11,826 nucleotides of DNA from Deltaproteobacteria bacterium (GTDB lineage: Bacteria; Myxococcota; UBA796; SXON01): NCBI GenBank assembly GCA_947483545.1, contig CANKNP010000144.1:1-11826 (forward strand). Reading direction: 5' to 3'. The notes beneath the pieces were generated by a model. It did not search any database and was not told where the DNA came from. It was given only the letters and a program-made list of their open reading frames with translations. The position numbers and the translations under genes are program-made. Within the stretch, counting starts at the first letter, position 1; every line of letters begins with the position of its first letter. Positions 5,924 to 11,826 of the stretch are shown piece by piece.

Positions 5924-7456
5924 TCCCCCCGCAGGCGCGCCGCTCCGGTAGTTGTCCGTCGGACGATACGTCAGGGAGAACGCTCCGAACGCCAAGGCAG
6001 CGACGAACGCGAAGCCGGCGAAGAAGAACATCTGAAAGGCCGTGACCCCGAGGCCGAGCGATCCGACCCAGGCGTTCACCCCATCGGTCTTGACCGATGC
6101 GTTCACCAACAGCACCCACAGGTTTCCGACAGTGACCGAGAGACTCCAGAAGCTCATCAACACGCCCTTCATCTTGAGCGGAGACTGGGAGTAGGCAAAT
6201 TCAAGCCCGGTAGCGCTCACGAGCACCTCGCCGAACGTCAGCAGCGCGTAGGGCAGCACCTGCCAGACGATGGTGACCGGCGTGCCCGCGTCCAGGGCGA
6301 GCTGCATGCCACCCACGACGATCCAGGCGAGACCGGAGAAGACGATGCCGACGGTCATTTTGCGGAGCGCGGTGGGTTCGACGCCCCAACGGCGCAGCGC
6401 GGGGTAGAGCACGAGGTTGTTGAACGGGATGAGCATCATCACGAGCGCAGGGTTCAACGCCTGCATTTGCGAGGGTTGGAACCACTCGGGCTTGGTCATG
6501 CCGCCCGCCTGCAGCACCCAGGTCGAAGCCTTCTGGTCAAACAGCGACCAGAACGGGGTCACCAAGGCGAAGACAATCAGCAGCCTGAGCACGGCCCGGA
6601 CGGCGTCCACGGCCTCGTCGGGGTGGGCCTTGCGCGCGCGATCCAACTGAAGCCAGACGCCGGCGCCGGCGAGGCCAAGCAGGCCGACGAGCGCGAGGCA
6701 CGCCGCGGCGACGAAGCCGAGCGAGGGGACCAGGGCGAAGGAGGCGACAAAGCCGAGGGCCCCGATGCTCGCGAGGACCGTGCCGATCCCGCCGCCGCGC
6801 AAGGCGGACATCGACACCCGAAGAAAGCTGTCTGGATCGGCTGGGGCGGGGGCCACACGCACGTACTTGTCGCGTCCAAGCCACAGAATGAACGTGGCCA
6901 CCCCCATCAAGACACCTGGAATTCCGAACGCGACAGACGGACCCCAACGTTGCAACGTCACGGGCATGAGCAGCGTCGCGAAGAACGAGCCGAAGTTGAT
7001 GATCCAATAGAAACCGTCGAACACCACGCGGGCAAGGTGCTTGTTGCTGGCGTCGAACTGATCGCCGACGAAGGACGAAACGCAGGGCTTGATGCCGCCG
7101 GATCCGACGGCGATCAAGAAGAGGCCCAGGTAGAAGCCCTCTTTGTGACTCTCGGCCAGAGCAAGGCACAAGTGCCCCATGCAGTAGACCAGCGAGAGCC
7201 ACAAAATGGTGTTGTACTTGCCAAAGAAGCGGTCGGCGATCCAGCCTCCGATGAGCGGGAAGAAGTACACGCCGATCACGAAGGTGTGGAAGACCTCTTT
7301 GGCCGCGCCAGCCCGGTCGGCCTCGGCGAGATCCAGCAGCAGGTACGACGCCAGGAACGTCGTGAGGATGTTGCGCATCCCGTAGAACGAGAAGCGCTCG
7401 CAGCCTTCGTTGCCGATGATGTAGGGGATCTGCGGGGGGAACCGGGAGCTGCTCAT
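5921..7456 (-). CDS. POT/PTR family proton-coupled di/tripeptide transporter
   Basis: 511 residues, normal for the bacterial POT (PTR2) branch of the major facilitator superfamily, which imports di- and tripeptides with protons. Seen in order: the proton-coupling motif ExxER at 17-21 (NEGCERFSFYG), GGWIADRFFGK (70-80) at the loop after helix 2, GSGGIKPCVSSFVGDQFD (118-135), the PTR2 signature FYWIINFGSF (149-158), FWSLFDQKASTW in the second half, and FGEVLVSATGLEFAYSQSP near helix 10. I place the start at ATG 7454-7456 because homology begins directly there (SSRFPPQIPYIIGNE); the open frame further upstream antisenses the divergent gene. No strong Shine-Dalgarno is visible. It reads away from the membrane-protein cluster across a 36-base gap. 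The substrate could be small peptides or peptide-like compounds. Confidence 0.93.
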   Translation of the reverse strand: MSSSRFPPQIPYIIGNEGCERFSFYGMRNILTTFLASYLLLDLAEADRAGAAKEVFHTFVIGVYFFPLIGGWIADRFFGKYNTILWLSLVYCMGHLCLALAESHKEGFYLGLFLIAVGSGGIKPCVSSFVGDQFDASNKHLARVVFDGFYWIINFGSFFATLLMPVTLQRWGPSVAFGIPGVLMGVATFILWLGRDKYVRVAPAPADPDSFLRVSMSALRGGGIGTVLASIGALGFVASFALVPSLGFVAAACLALVGLLGLAGAGVWLQLDRARKAHPDEAVDAVRAVLRLLIVFALVTPFWSLFDQKASTWVLQAGGMTKPEWFQPSQMQALNPALVMMLIPFNNLVLYPALRRWGVEPTALRKMTVGIVFSGLAWIVVGGMQLALDAGTPVTIVWQVLPYALLTFGEVLVSATGLEFAYSQSPLKMKGVLMSFWSLSVTVGNLWVLLVNASVKTDGVNAWVGSLGLGVTAFQMFFFAGFAFVAALAFGAFSLTYRPTDNYRSGAPAGG

Positions 7457-7492
7457 CTGCGCGCGGTAACGCGGGTGTGGTAGAACGCGGGC

Positions 7493-7939
7493 GTGTGGTT
7501 CTTGACCCTCGCGCTCGCCGCCGAACCGGAAATTCCGCATACCCTCACGATCTCCGTCAAATCGCCGCCGGCTGGGTCTACCGTCGTAGCGACTGTGTTC
7601 GACGAGACCAAAGAGCTTCGCGACCCGGGCATTGGGGTGCACTCCGCATCGTTCGTCGGCCCGGCTGCCCGGTTCGCCCACGTCGAGCTGGCTTTGTCGA
7701 CTGGCGGTCTTCGCAGCCCGATCTTCGACGGCGTCATCGCCCTCTCCGATGCGGACGCCGATGTCGTCGCTTTCGCCGTGAGCGGAGGCACCCGCCCGAG
7801 CGCCTTGCGCACCGCCTATGCCCCCAGCGCGCTGGTCCGGATGTGGTCCTCACCCGTCACGATGACGCGCTACGGTTGGGGTGCGCTGTTGGCGTTGTAC
7901 GCCGCCGTATTGCTGATCGCCGCGACGCGGCGGGCGTAG
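7493..7939 (+). CDS. Unknown signal-peptide protein with C-terminal membrane anchor
   Basis: 148 residues from a GTG at 7493. A short hydrophobic leader (MWFLTLALAAEP) looks like a signal peptide cleaved after about AAA/AAE, followed by a soluble region of roughly 105 residues rich in Val, Ala and Asp (for example HTLTISVKSPPAGSTVVATV), possibly beta-sandwich-like, then a single helix near the C-terminus (GWGALLALYAAVLLIAATRRA begins at about residue 128) with a basic end. This suggests an exported domain tethered to the inner membrane. I do not recognise the family. The stop overlaps the next gene's GTG by one base (TAGTG at 7937-7941), so the two are probably translated together. It is divergent from the peptide transporter with 36 bases between them. 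Confidence 0.7.
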   Translation: MWFLTLALAAEPEIPHTLTISVKSPPAGSTVVATVFDETKELRDPGIGVHSASFVGPAARFAHVELALSTGGLRSPIFDGVIALSDADADVVAFAVSGGTRPSALRTAYAPSALVRMWSSPVTMTRYGWGALLALYAAVLLIAATRRA

Positions 7940-9603
7940 TGCTCACCCGCCCATGGCTCCCCCACCTCATGGTGTTTCTCGCCTACCTCCTCCTCTGGAC
8001 TGGCATCACCTGGCCGCTGCCGACCATGGCGTTCGGCGGCGACAGGCTGATCACCCGACAATTCGATTTGTACCCGTCCATCTGGCTCGTGGACACCGCC
8101 CCGGGCGCCTTCCCCCACATGGTCAGCCACGGTTCGGCATGGCCCGTGAGCGAGCTGCTCACCCGGGCGGATTCCTACGTTCTGCTCCTGCTCGGCTGGG
8201 TCAACCACGGTCTTTTCAGCGGCGCCACCCTCTGCGGGCTCGTCGCATGGCTCGGCGTCCCCCTGTCGGCGTTTTGCGCCGAGCGGTGCGCAGGCGATGG
8301 GTTCGGGGTCGCCCGCCCCTGGTCGCTCCTGGCCGGGCTCTGCTACGCGTTCTCCGGGATCGCAGCGACCGCGCTCCTCGAAGGTCACGTCTACCACCTG
8401 CTCAACCCCTGGCTCCCGCTCCTCTGGTGGGCGTGGGCCCGCGGCAGCCGCAGCGACGACGCCCGCAACGGCATCTTCGTCGGACTCGCGTTCGTCGGTG
8501 CGCTCTACACCACCGCCTACTTCGGCATCTTCGCCGCCCTCTTGCTGCTCGCGCTCGCGCTGGACGCCCCGCGCGTGGCCCGTCGCCTCGCCCCCGGCAT
8601 CGCGGTGATCGCCACACCCGCCGGGCTCTATTACCTCTGGTTGTTCCGCATCTCCGCCCGGTTTCAGGACACCGACGCTACCTCTTCCGCCTTCTTCTTG
8701 CGGATGGGCACCGTCACCGCTTCGGATCTGGTCGGGTGGAACCCAGCTTCGGACCTGGCGAGTCACTCGATCACGGCCGCGCTCCCGCTGCTCGGCGTGC
8801 CCCTGGCGCTAGGCGTCCTGACCACGCGAAAGCGCACGCGCGTGGTGCCTCTGCTCCTCGGCCTGCTCTGCATCGCGGTGGCGCTTGGCCGAACGTGGCG
8901 TTGGGACGCCGGGGATGCCGGCTTCGACCTGCCGGTGGACAGCCTGCTCGTCCCGCAATTGGCCTGGTTTCGGTTCCCCGTGCGCGCGTTGTGGCTGGCC
9001 GGCCTGGTGATCGGCGTGCAGGGGGCGCGAACGCTCGGGGCCCTGGGGCCCAACGCCCCGTGGCTCGCCGGCGGGGCGCTCGGACTTGCCACGTTGGACG
9101 CCGTGATCGGTCCGGGTCTACCGTGGAGGTTGGGGGCGCCGGTGGGAGGCCTTCCCAGTGCCTACGCTGCGGCACCCGAGGGCAGGGCCGTGCTCGACCT
9201 CTGGGCCCAACCTGCGGACCGATCGAGCGGGGACATGGAGATGTGGAGCCGGAACCTGACCTGTTACTATGCCGGGCAGCACGGGCGGGCGACCCCGGAG
9301 GTGTGCATCGGGACGGGTGTGCGGAGCCCGCGTGAGGTGTTGGACGCCTGGCTGACCCAACGGTTGCTCTCGGGTGACGTCAAGAATACGGCCCAGATCC
9401 TCGCGGATGTCGGGATTGGCGCGGTCGTGATCCACCTGGATCTCTACCGGACGGCAGACGCGACCGCCCTGCGGGAGGCGTTGGAGGCTACGTTTGGGGC
9501 CACCGCCGCGGAGTCCACAGACGCCGGCGAGCACGTCGCTGTCTATGTTGTCGGGGCGACGAGCACAGCGGATCCGAAGGTGACCTGGCGGACCAACTGG
9601 TGA
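7939..9603 (+). CDS. GT-C-like polytopic membrane protein, putative glycosyltransferase
   Basis: 554 residues from GTG 7939 (an ATG at 7969 would give 544). About ten to twelve hydrophobic segments fill residues 8-400, followed by a soluble C-terminal domain of about 150. Features seen: an acidic-rich first loop after helix 1 (GGDRLITRQFDLYPSIW, residues 33-49), LLEGHVYHLLNPWLPLLWW around 147-165, FRFPVRALWLAGLVIG around 342-357, and the C-terminal VLDLWAQPADRSSGDMEMW and IGAVVIHLDLY. This layout (helix, polar periplasmic loop, G-H-x-Y-x-L-x-x-x-W motif, RFP-R helix, terminal VLDLP-type domain) is like uncharacterised membrane glycosyltransferase-like (YfhO/PMT-like) proteins. A lipid-linked sugar donor is inferred only. 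The start overlaps the previous stop by one base. Confidence 0.7.
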   Translation: MLTRPWLPHLMVFLAYLLLWTGITWPLPTMAFGGDRLITRQFDLYPSIWLVDTAPGAFPHMVSHGSAWPVSELLTRADSYVLLLLGWVNHGLFSGATLCGLVAWLGVPLSAFCAERCAGDGFGVARPWSLLAGLCYAFSGIAATALLEGHVYHLLNPWLPLLWWAWARGSRSDDARNGIFVGLAFVGALYTTAYFGIFAALLLLALALDAPRVARRLAPGIAVIATPAGLYYLWLFRISARFQDTDATSSAFFLRMGTVTASDLVGWNPASDLASHSITAALPLLGVPLALGVLTTRKRTRVVPLLLGLLCIAVALGRTWRWDAGDAGFDLPVDSLLVPQLAWFRFPVRALWLAGLVIGVQGARTLGALGPNAPWLAGGALGLATLDAVIGPGLPWRLGAPVGGLPSAYAAAPEGRAVLDLWAQPADRSSGDMEMWSRNLTCYYAGQHGRATPEVCIGTGVRSPREVLDAWLTQRLLSGDVKNTAQILADVGIGAVVIHLDLYRTADATALREALEATFGATAAESTDAGEHVAVYVVGATSTADPKVTWRTNW

Positions 9604-10013
9604 TGCGGGCGCTCAACGGGGTGTTCGGCCTCTTGTTCGTGTTCTCGGCCGCGCTCCAGTACAACGACCCCGATCCGTGGGGGTGGGCGGCGGTGTACCT
9701 GTGGGCGGCGGGGGCGTGCATCGCTTGGGAGCGGGGCGGCTTGGGACCTGCGGCGCCGGGCAGAGGTCCGGGCGGAACGCCGCTGAAGCGCGCGCGTGGC
9801 CTCCACCCCGTCTGGTGGGCGTTGCCGGGGGTTTGCCTCACTTGGTCCGGCACCATCCTCGCGGGCATGACCCTCCAAGTGCCGCTCGCCCAGGCGTTGA
9901 CCGACTGGGGGATGCACACCGCCGGGTCTGAGGAGGCCCGGGAGATCGGCGGGCTGTGGATCGTCGCGGCGTGGACGGGGTTTTTGCTTTGTTTCCGGCG
10001 GCCTCGGGCATGA
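9603..10013 (+). CDS. TMEM220-family small membrane protein
   Basis: 136 residues from ATG 9603, which overlaps the preceding TGA as TGATG (a GTG at 9600 is in frame too). Family marks of transmembrane protein 220 are seen: helix 1 ending in SAALQYNDPDPWGW (residues 15-28), a second helix AAVYLWAAGACIAW, a third around WWALPGVCLTWSGTILAG, the acidic SEEAREIGGLWIV (107-119) leading into the last helix, and a basic tail RRPRA. A loop of about 25 residues rich in Gly, Pro and Arg separates helices 2 and 3. The family has four helices and no established function. It is the third member of a tightly coupled membrane cluster and ends 13 bases from the convergent hutI stop, so there is little room for a terminator. 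Confidence 0.8.
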   Translation: MRALNGVFGLLFVFSAALQYNDPDPWGWAAVYLWAAGACIAWERGGLGPAAPGRGPGGTPLKRARGLHPVWWALPGVCLTWSGTILAGMTLQVPLAQALTDWGMHTAGSEEAREIGGLWIVAAWTGFLLCFRRPRA

Positions 10014-10026
10014 TCGGTTTGGGGCG

Positions 10027-11274
10027 CTACAAAACGCGTTCGCCCGCCTTCCACACCTGCTCCGCGCGCGTGCCCCCGAGGTACTGGACGAGCACCTCCA
10101 CGGAAGGGGGTTCGCCCACGGGCGGGGCGAAAAGCGCGAGGTCTGCGGCGGATCCTGGCCCGAGCCAGCCAAGATCGGGGCGGCCCAACGCGCGGGCGGC
10201 GTTGCGGGTGATGCCCGTCAGGGCCTCCTCCACCGTGAGGCCCATGGTCAAGCATGCCAACGTCGCGGCAGCCCACAGGTTCGTGACGGGTGAGGATCCA
10301 GGGTTGAAATCCGTGGCGACGGCCATCGGCACGCCTGCAGCTCGGAGCGCGGCGACCGGCGGGCAAACGTCCCGCAGGTACATCATCGCGCCGGGCAGCA
10401 GGACCGCGACGGTGCCGGATCGCGCCATCGCAGCGATGCCCGCGGGGTCAATGCGCTCCAGGTGATCCGCGGACAAGGCCCCCATTTGCGCGGCGAGCTC
10501 GGCGGCGCCGGTGTAGCTGACCTGCTCAGCGTGAACCTTCAGCGCGAGGCCCAGGGACTGGGCGCGTCGAAGAATCGCCTCGGCCTCCGCGAGGGTGAAG
10601 GCGCCGTCGTCGCAGTAGACGTCCACGGCGGCCACCAATGGGGCGAGTTCGGGCAGGTTCACGTCCAAAAGCTCGCGCATGTAGACGTCGCGATCCCGGC
10701 CCCTTGGCAAAACGTGGGCCAGGAACGTGGGCACCACCTCGACCGGGCCGGCGCTGGCCCTCGCGGCCTCGATCATCCTTCGCTCGGTCCGTCGGTCGAG
10801 GCCGTAGCCGCTCTTGATCTCGACGGTGGTGACACCGTGGGCGAGCATCTGGTCCAGGCGGGCGACCGTCAAGGTCGTCAGCTCGTCCGTGGTGGCCATC
10901 CGGGTGGATTGAACGGTGGTGTGAATGCCGCCGCCACCCTCCAGGATCGACGTGTAGCTCGTGCCACCCAGCCTTCGGACGAAGTCGGCCACGCGGCTCC
11001 CGGCGAACGTTGTGTGGGTGTGACAGTCCACGAGCCCGGCGACGCCGATCAGCCCGTCCGCGTCGATCTCCTCGTGCTCGCCATCGTCGTTCGGGCCGCC
11101 GTCGGTGTCCTCTGCGGATTGGATCTCGACACATTTGCCCCCCCGAAAGACCACCGAAACGTCGGCGTGGACACGCGAGCCGTCCCATAGCCGCGAGATG
11201 TTCGAGATCCGCGTGGTCTTTGGCGCGTTGCCGTCGCGCGCCCGGCGCTTAGCCTTCGGCTCTGGAGTGCTCAT
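10027..11274 (-). CDS. hutI: Imidazolonepropionase (histidine degradation)
   Basis: 415 residues from ATG 11272-11274. HutI hydrolyses 4-imidazolone-5-propanoate to N-formimidoyl-L-glutamate, the third step of histidine breakdown, in the cytoplasm. Amidohydrolase motifs are intact: metal-binding HxH in VDCHTHTTFAGSR (H85, H87), KSGYGLD (154-160), FLAHVLP (H187), KVHAEQ (H248) with E250, SADHLE (H271) and the metal aspartate in ATDFNPGS (D322). The first 22 residues are charged and lack the usual strand, but no other ATG/GTG/TTG occurs before the conserved RISNISRLWDG. A start six codons upstream (ATG 11292) has AGAGG directly against it; neither start has a well-spaced ribosome site. No other hut gene lies in the window. 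It starts head-to-head with the selenoprotein gene. Confidence 0.95.
   Translation of the reverse strand: MSTPEPKAKRRARDGNAPKTTRISNISRLWDGSRVHADVSVVFRGGKCVEIQSAEDTDGGPNDDGEHEEIDADGLIGVAGLVDCHTHTTFAGSRVADFVRRLGGTSYTSILEGGGGIHTTVQSTRMATTDELTTLTVARLDQMLAHGVTTVEIKSGYGLDRRTERRMIEAARASAGPVEVVPTFLAHVLPRGRDRDVYMRELLDVNLPELAPLVAAVDVYCDDGAFTLAEAEAILRRAQSLGLALKVHAEQVSYTGAAELAAQMGALSADHLERIDPAGIAAMARSGTVAVLLPGAMMYLRDVCPPVAALRAAGVPMAVATDFNPGSSPVTNLWAAATLACLTMGLTVEEALTGITRNAARALGRPDLGWLGPGSAADLALFAPPVGEPPSVEVLVQYLGGTRAEQVWKAGERVL
11264..11267 (+). promoter_or_regulatory. Ribosome binding site of the SelW-like gene
   Basis: GGAG lies five bases before ATG 11273. It sits inside the first codons of the divergent hutI gene and supports translation from that ATG, and so the reading of the following UGA as an internal codon. 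Confidence 0.6.
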
Positions 11275-11506
11275 GCCGACCGACGTATCCATCCTCTACT
11301 GCACGAGCTGAGGCTACCTCCCGCGCGCCGCCCGGGTGGCGGACCTGCTGCGGGAGGAGTTCGGCGTCGAATCCACGTTGGTCAAGGGCCACAGCGGCGT
11401 CTTTGAGGTGCGTGTGGGCGCAGAGATCGTCGCGAAGAAAACCTGGATGGGCTTCCCGGACGAAGAAGAGATCCTCCGCGAGGTGGGGCGGGCGTTGGGA
11501 GGATGA
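11273..11506 (+). CDS. SelW-like (Rdx family) selenoprotein with in-frame UGA
   Basis: Reading TGA at 11309-11311 as selenocysteine gives 77 residues, close to the family length of 75-95. Residues 5-15 read VSILYCTS-Sec-GY, the CxxU redox motif (Cys10, Sec13) at the end of strand 1 of the thioredoxin-like Rdx fold. The post-UGA part keeps the SelW pattern: helix RAARVADLLREEF, strand STLVKG, then SGVFEVRVGAEIVAKKTW (41-58), which matches the G-x-FEV-V-x-G-x-x-x-x-SKK of SelW, then a C-terminal helix. The frame is free of other stops until TGA 11504. The protein is probably a cytoplasmic thiol/selenol oxidoreductase; its partner is unknown. Conventional calling would end it after 12 residues. 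Decoding needs SelA/SelB/SelC/SelD, which are not in this window. GGAG lies five bases before the ATG. Confidence 0.85.
11309..11357 (+). promoter_or_regulatory. Candidate bacterial SECIS element
   Basis: Directly after the UGA, CCTCCCGC (11317-11324) pairs perfectly with GCGGGAGG (11350-11357). Inside, CGCCGC (11326-11331) pairs with GTGGCG (11336-11341), with one G-U pair, around a CCGG loop holding two G residues. An apical loop 20-25 bases past the UGA with exposed G is the form expected for bacterial SECIS recognised by SelB. High GC makes chance stems easy, so this supports but does not prove selenocysteine insertion. Confidence 0.55.
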
Positions 11507-11537
11507 GGCCGTGAATAGGCGACCCTTCACCCCTCGC

Positions 11538-11639
11538 GGACGCCTGGGGCGAACACCTCGGGGGTGGTGAACGTCACCGAGGGTCGAGAGGACGCCTGGG
11601 GCGAACACCTCGGGGGTGAGGGTCGAGAGGACGCCTGGG
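11538..11639. repeat. Tandem direct repeats, two and a part units
   Basis: A 29-base block starting GGACGCCTGGGGCGAACACC occurs exactly at 11538-11566 and 11590-11618. Each is followed by AGGGTCGAGA and the next GGACGCCTGGG; the third unit starts at 11629 and diverges after 11639. Unit 1 is 52 bases and unit 2 is 39, the difference being 13 bases (GTGAACGTCACCG, 11567-11579). CCTCGG (11556-11561) and CCGAGG (11577-11582) form a hairpin in unit 1 that could act after the selenoprotein gene. No long protein is encoded here. Confidence 0.8.
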
Positions 11640-11670
11640 ACCAACCTGTCGCGTTCAACCTGCCGTAGGG

Positions 11671-11747
11671 GGGGCCAGCCCGGGCGCTGGACAAACAACA
11701 CCGCCCTAACCCCCTGGAAGTGCTTGACTTGGAGCCGGGCTGGCCCC
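11671..11747. mobile_element. 77-bp element with perfect 13-bp terminal inverted repeats
   Basis: GGGGCCAGCCCGG (11671-11683) and CCGGGCTGGCCCC (11735-11747) are exact reverse complements separated by 51 bases of lower-GC unique sequence with no ORF. This looks like a miniature inverted-repeat element or an insertion-sequence end remnant. No convincing target duplication is seen at its edges (flanks GTAGG and AACCC), so a structural RNA or hairpin terminator remains possible. Confidence 0.45.
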
Positions 11748-11758
11748 AACCCGCACCG

Positions 11759-11826
11759 TTACAGGTGGAAGGCGACGGGCTCGGCGTCTTCGACGAACCG
11801 TCGCATTCCGCCGGTAGGAACGGTGC
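11759..11826 (-). CDS. C-terminal tail of an unidentified protein, 3' end only
   Basis: On the minus strand the frame entering from the window edge reads TVPTGGMRRFVEDAEPVAFHL (last 21 residues, quoted in part as needed) and stops at TAA (11759-11761). Codon third positions are mostly G or C and the composition is protein-like. Too short to name; the other frames of this stretch look less natural. The TAA lies 12 bases outside the inverted-repeat element, so that element sits just downstream of this gene. Confidence 0.4.
   Translation of the reverse strand, partial: TVPTGGMRRFVEDAEPVAFHL

Noticed and set aside
6467..7483. Plus-strand frame of 338 codons
   Set aside because: Antisense to the peptide transporter; charged, low-complexity composition and no motif.
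7477..7938. 5' extension of the GT-C-like protein back to 7477
   Set aside because: The extension is Arg-rich and overlaps the signal-peptide gene in another frame; the membrane protein starts naturally at 7939 with a one-base overlap.
11309..11311. TGA as a true stop giving a 12-residue peptide, or a nonsense mutation in a SelW-like gene
   Set aside because: The UGA is at the exact Sec position of CxxU, the downstream frame is intact and a stem-loop follows; a random mutation would rarely meet all three.
11249..11749. Minus-strand open frame of 166 codons
   Set aside because: It runs antisense through the selenoprotein gene and both repeats, contains the repeated peptide of the DNA repeats, and shows no family features.

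Overview
The window is a high-GC bacterial chromosome segment, most likely from Myxococcota or a neighbouring deltaproteobacterial lineage. The grounds are a microcompartment gene set that closely resembles, from memory, that of Haliangium ochraceum; a TIGR02996-type leucine-rich-like protein; remnants of MopE-type Asp/Cys metal-binding repeats; and frequent GTG/TTG starts. The assignment rests on recalled family knowledge, not on a search.

Layout. 1-1206 (+): 3' part of a TIGR02996-domain protein that is open at the window edge. 1207-1822: no intact gene, but two broken MopE-like pieces, the second with a lipoprotein signal. 1823-5094 (-): a compact five-gene bacterial microcompartment (BMC) operon, transcribed as permuted BMC-T shell trimer, BMC-H hexamer, BMC-P pentamer, CoA-acylating aldehyde dehydrogenase, second BMC-T. 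5152-5736 (-): an EamA/DMT transporter lacking its N-terminal half. 5863-5923: two overlapping, mutually exclusive hairpins at the end of the next gene. 5921-7456 (-): a POT/PTR proton-coupled peptide transporter. 7493-10013 (+): three tightly coupled membrane-protein genes (unknown secreted/anchored protein, GT-C-like polytopic protein, TMEM220-family protein). 10027-11274 (-): imidazolonepropionase HutI. 11273-11506 (+): a SelW-like selenoprotein read through an in-frame UGA, starting head-to-head with hutI on one CATG. 11507-11758: tandem direct repeats and a 77-bp element with perfect 13-bp inverted ends. 11759-11826 (-): probable C-terminal tail of a further gene.

How the genes work together. 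The BMC operon supplies hexamer, pentamer and two trimer types plus one cargo enzyme, enough in principle for a closed shell that contains an aldehyde and oxidises it to acyl-CoA. No aldehyde-generating signature enzyme, phosphotransacylase, alcohol dehydrogenase or cobalamin enzyme is present here, so the substrate is unknown and the remaining enzymes, if any, are elsewhere. HutI (histidine breakdown) and the peptide transporter could both serve amino-acid use, but they are not in one operon. The most easily missed item is the selenoprotein, which ordinary gene calling would end at the UGA after 12 codons.
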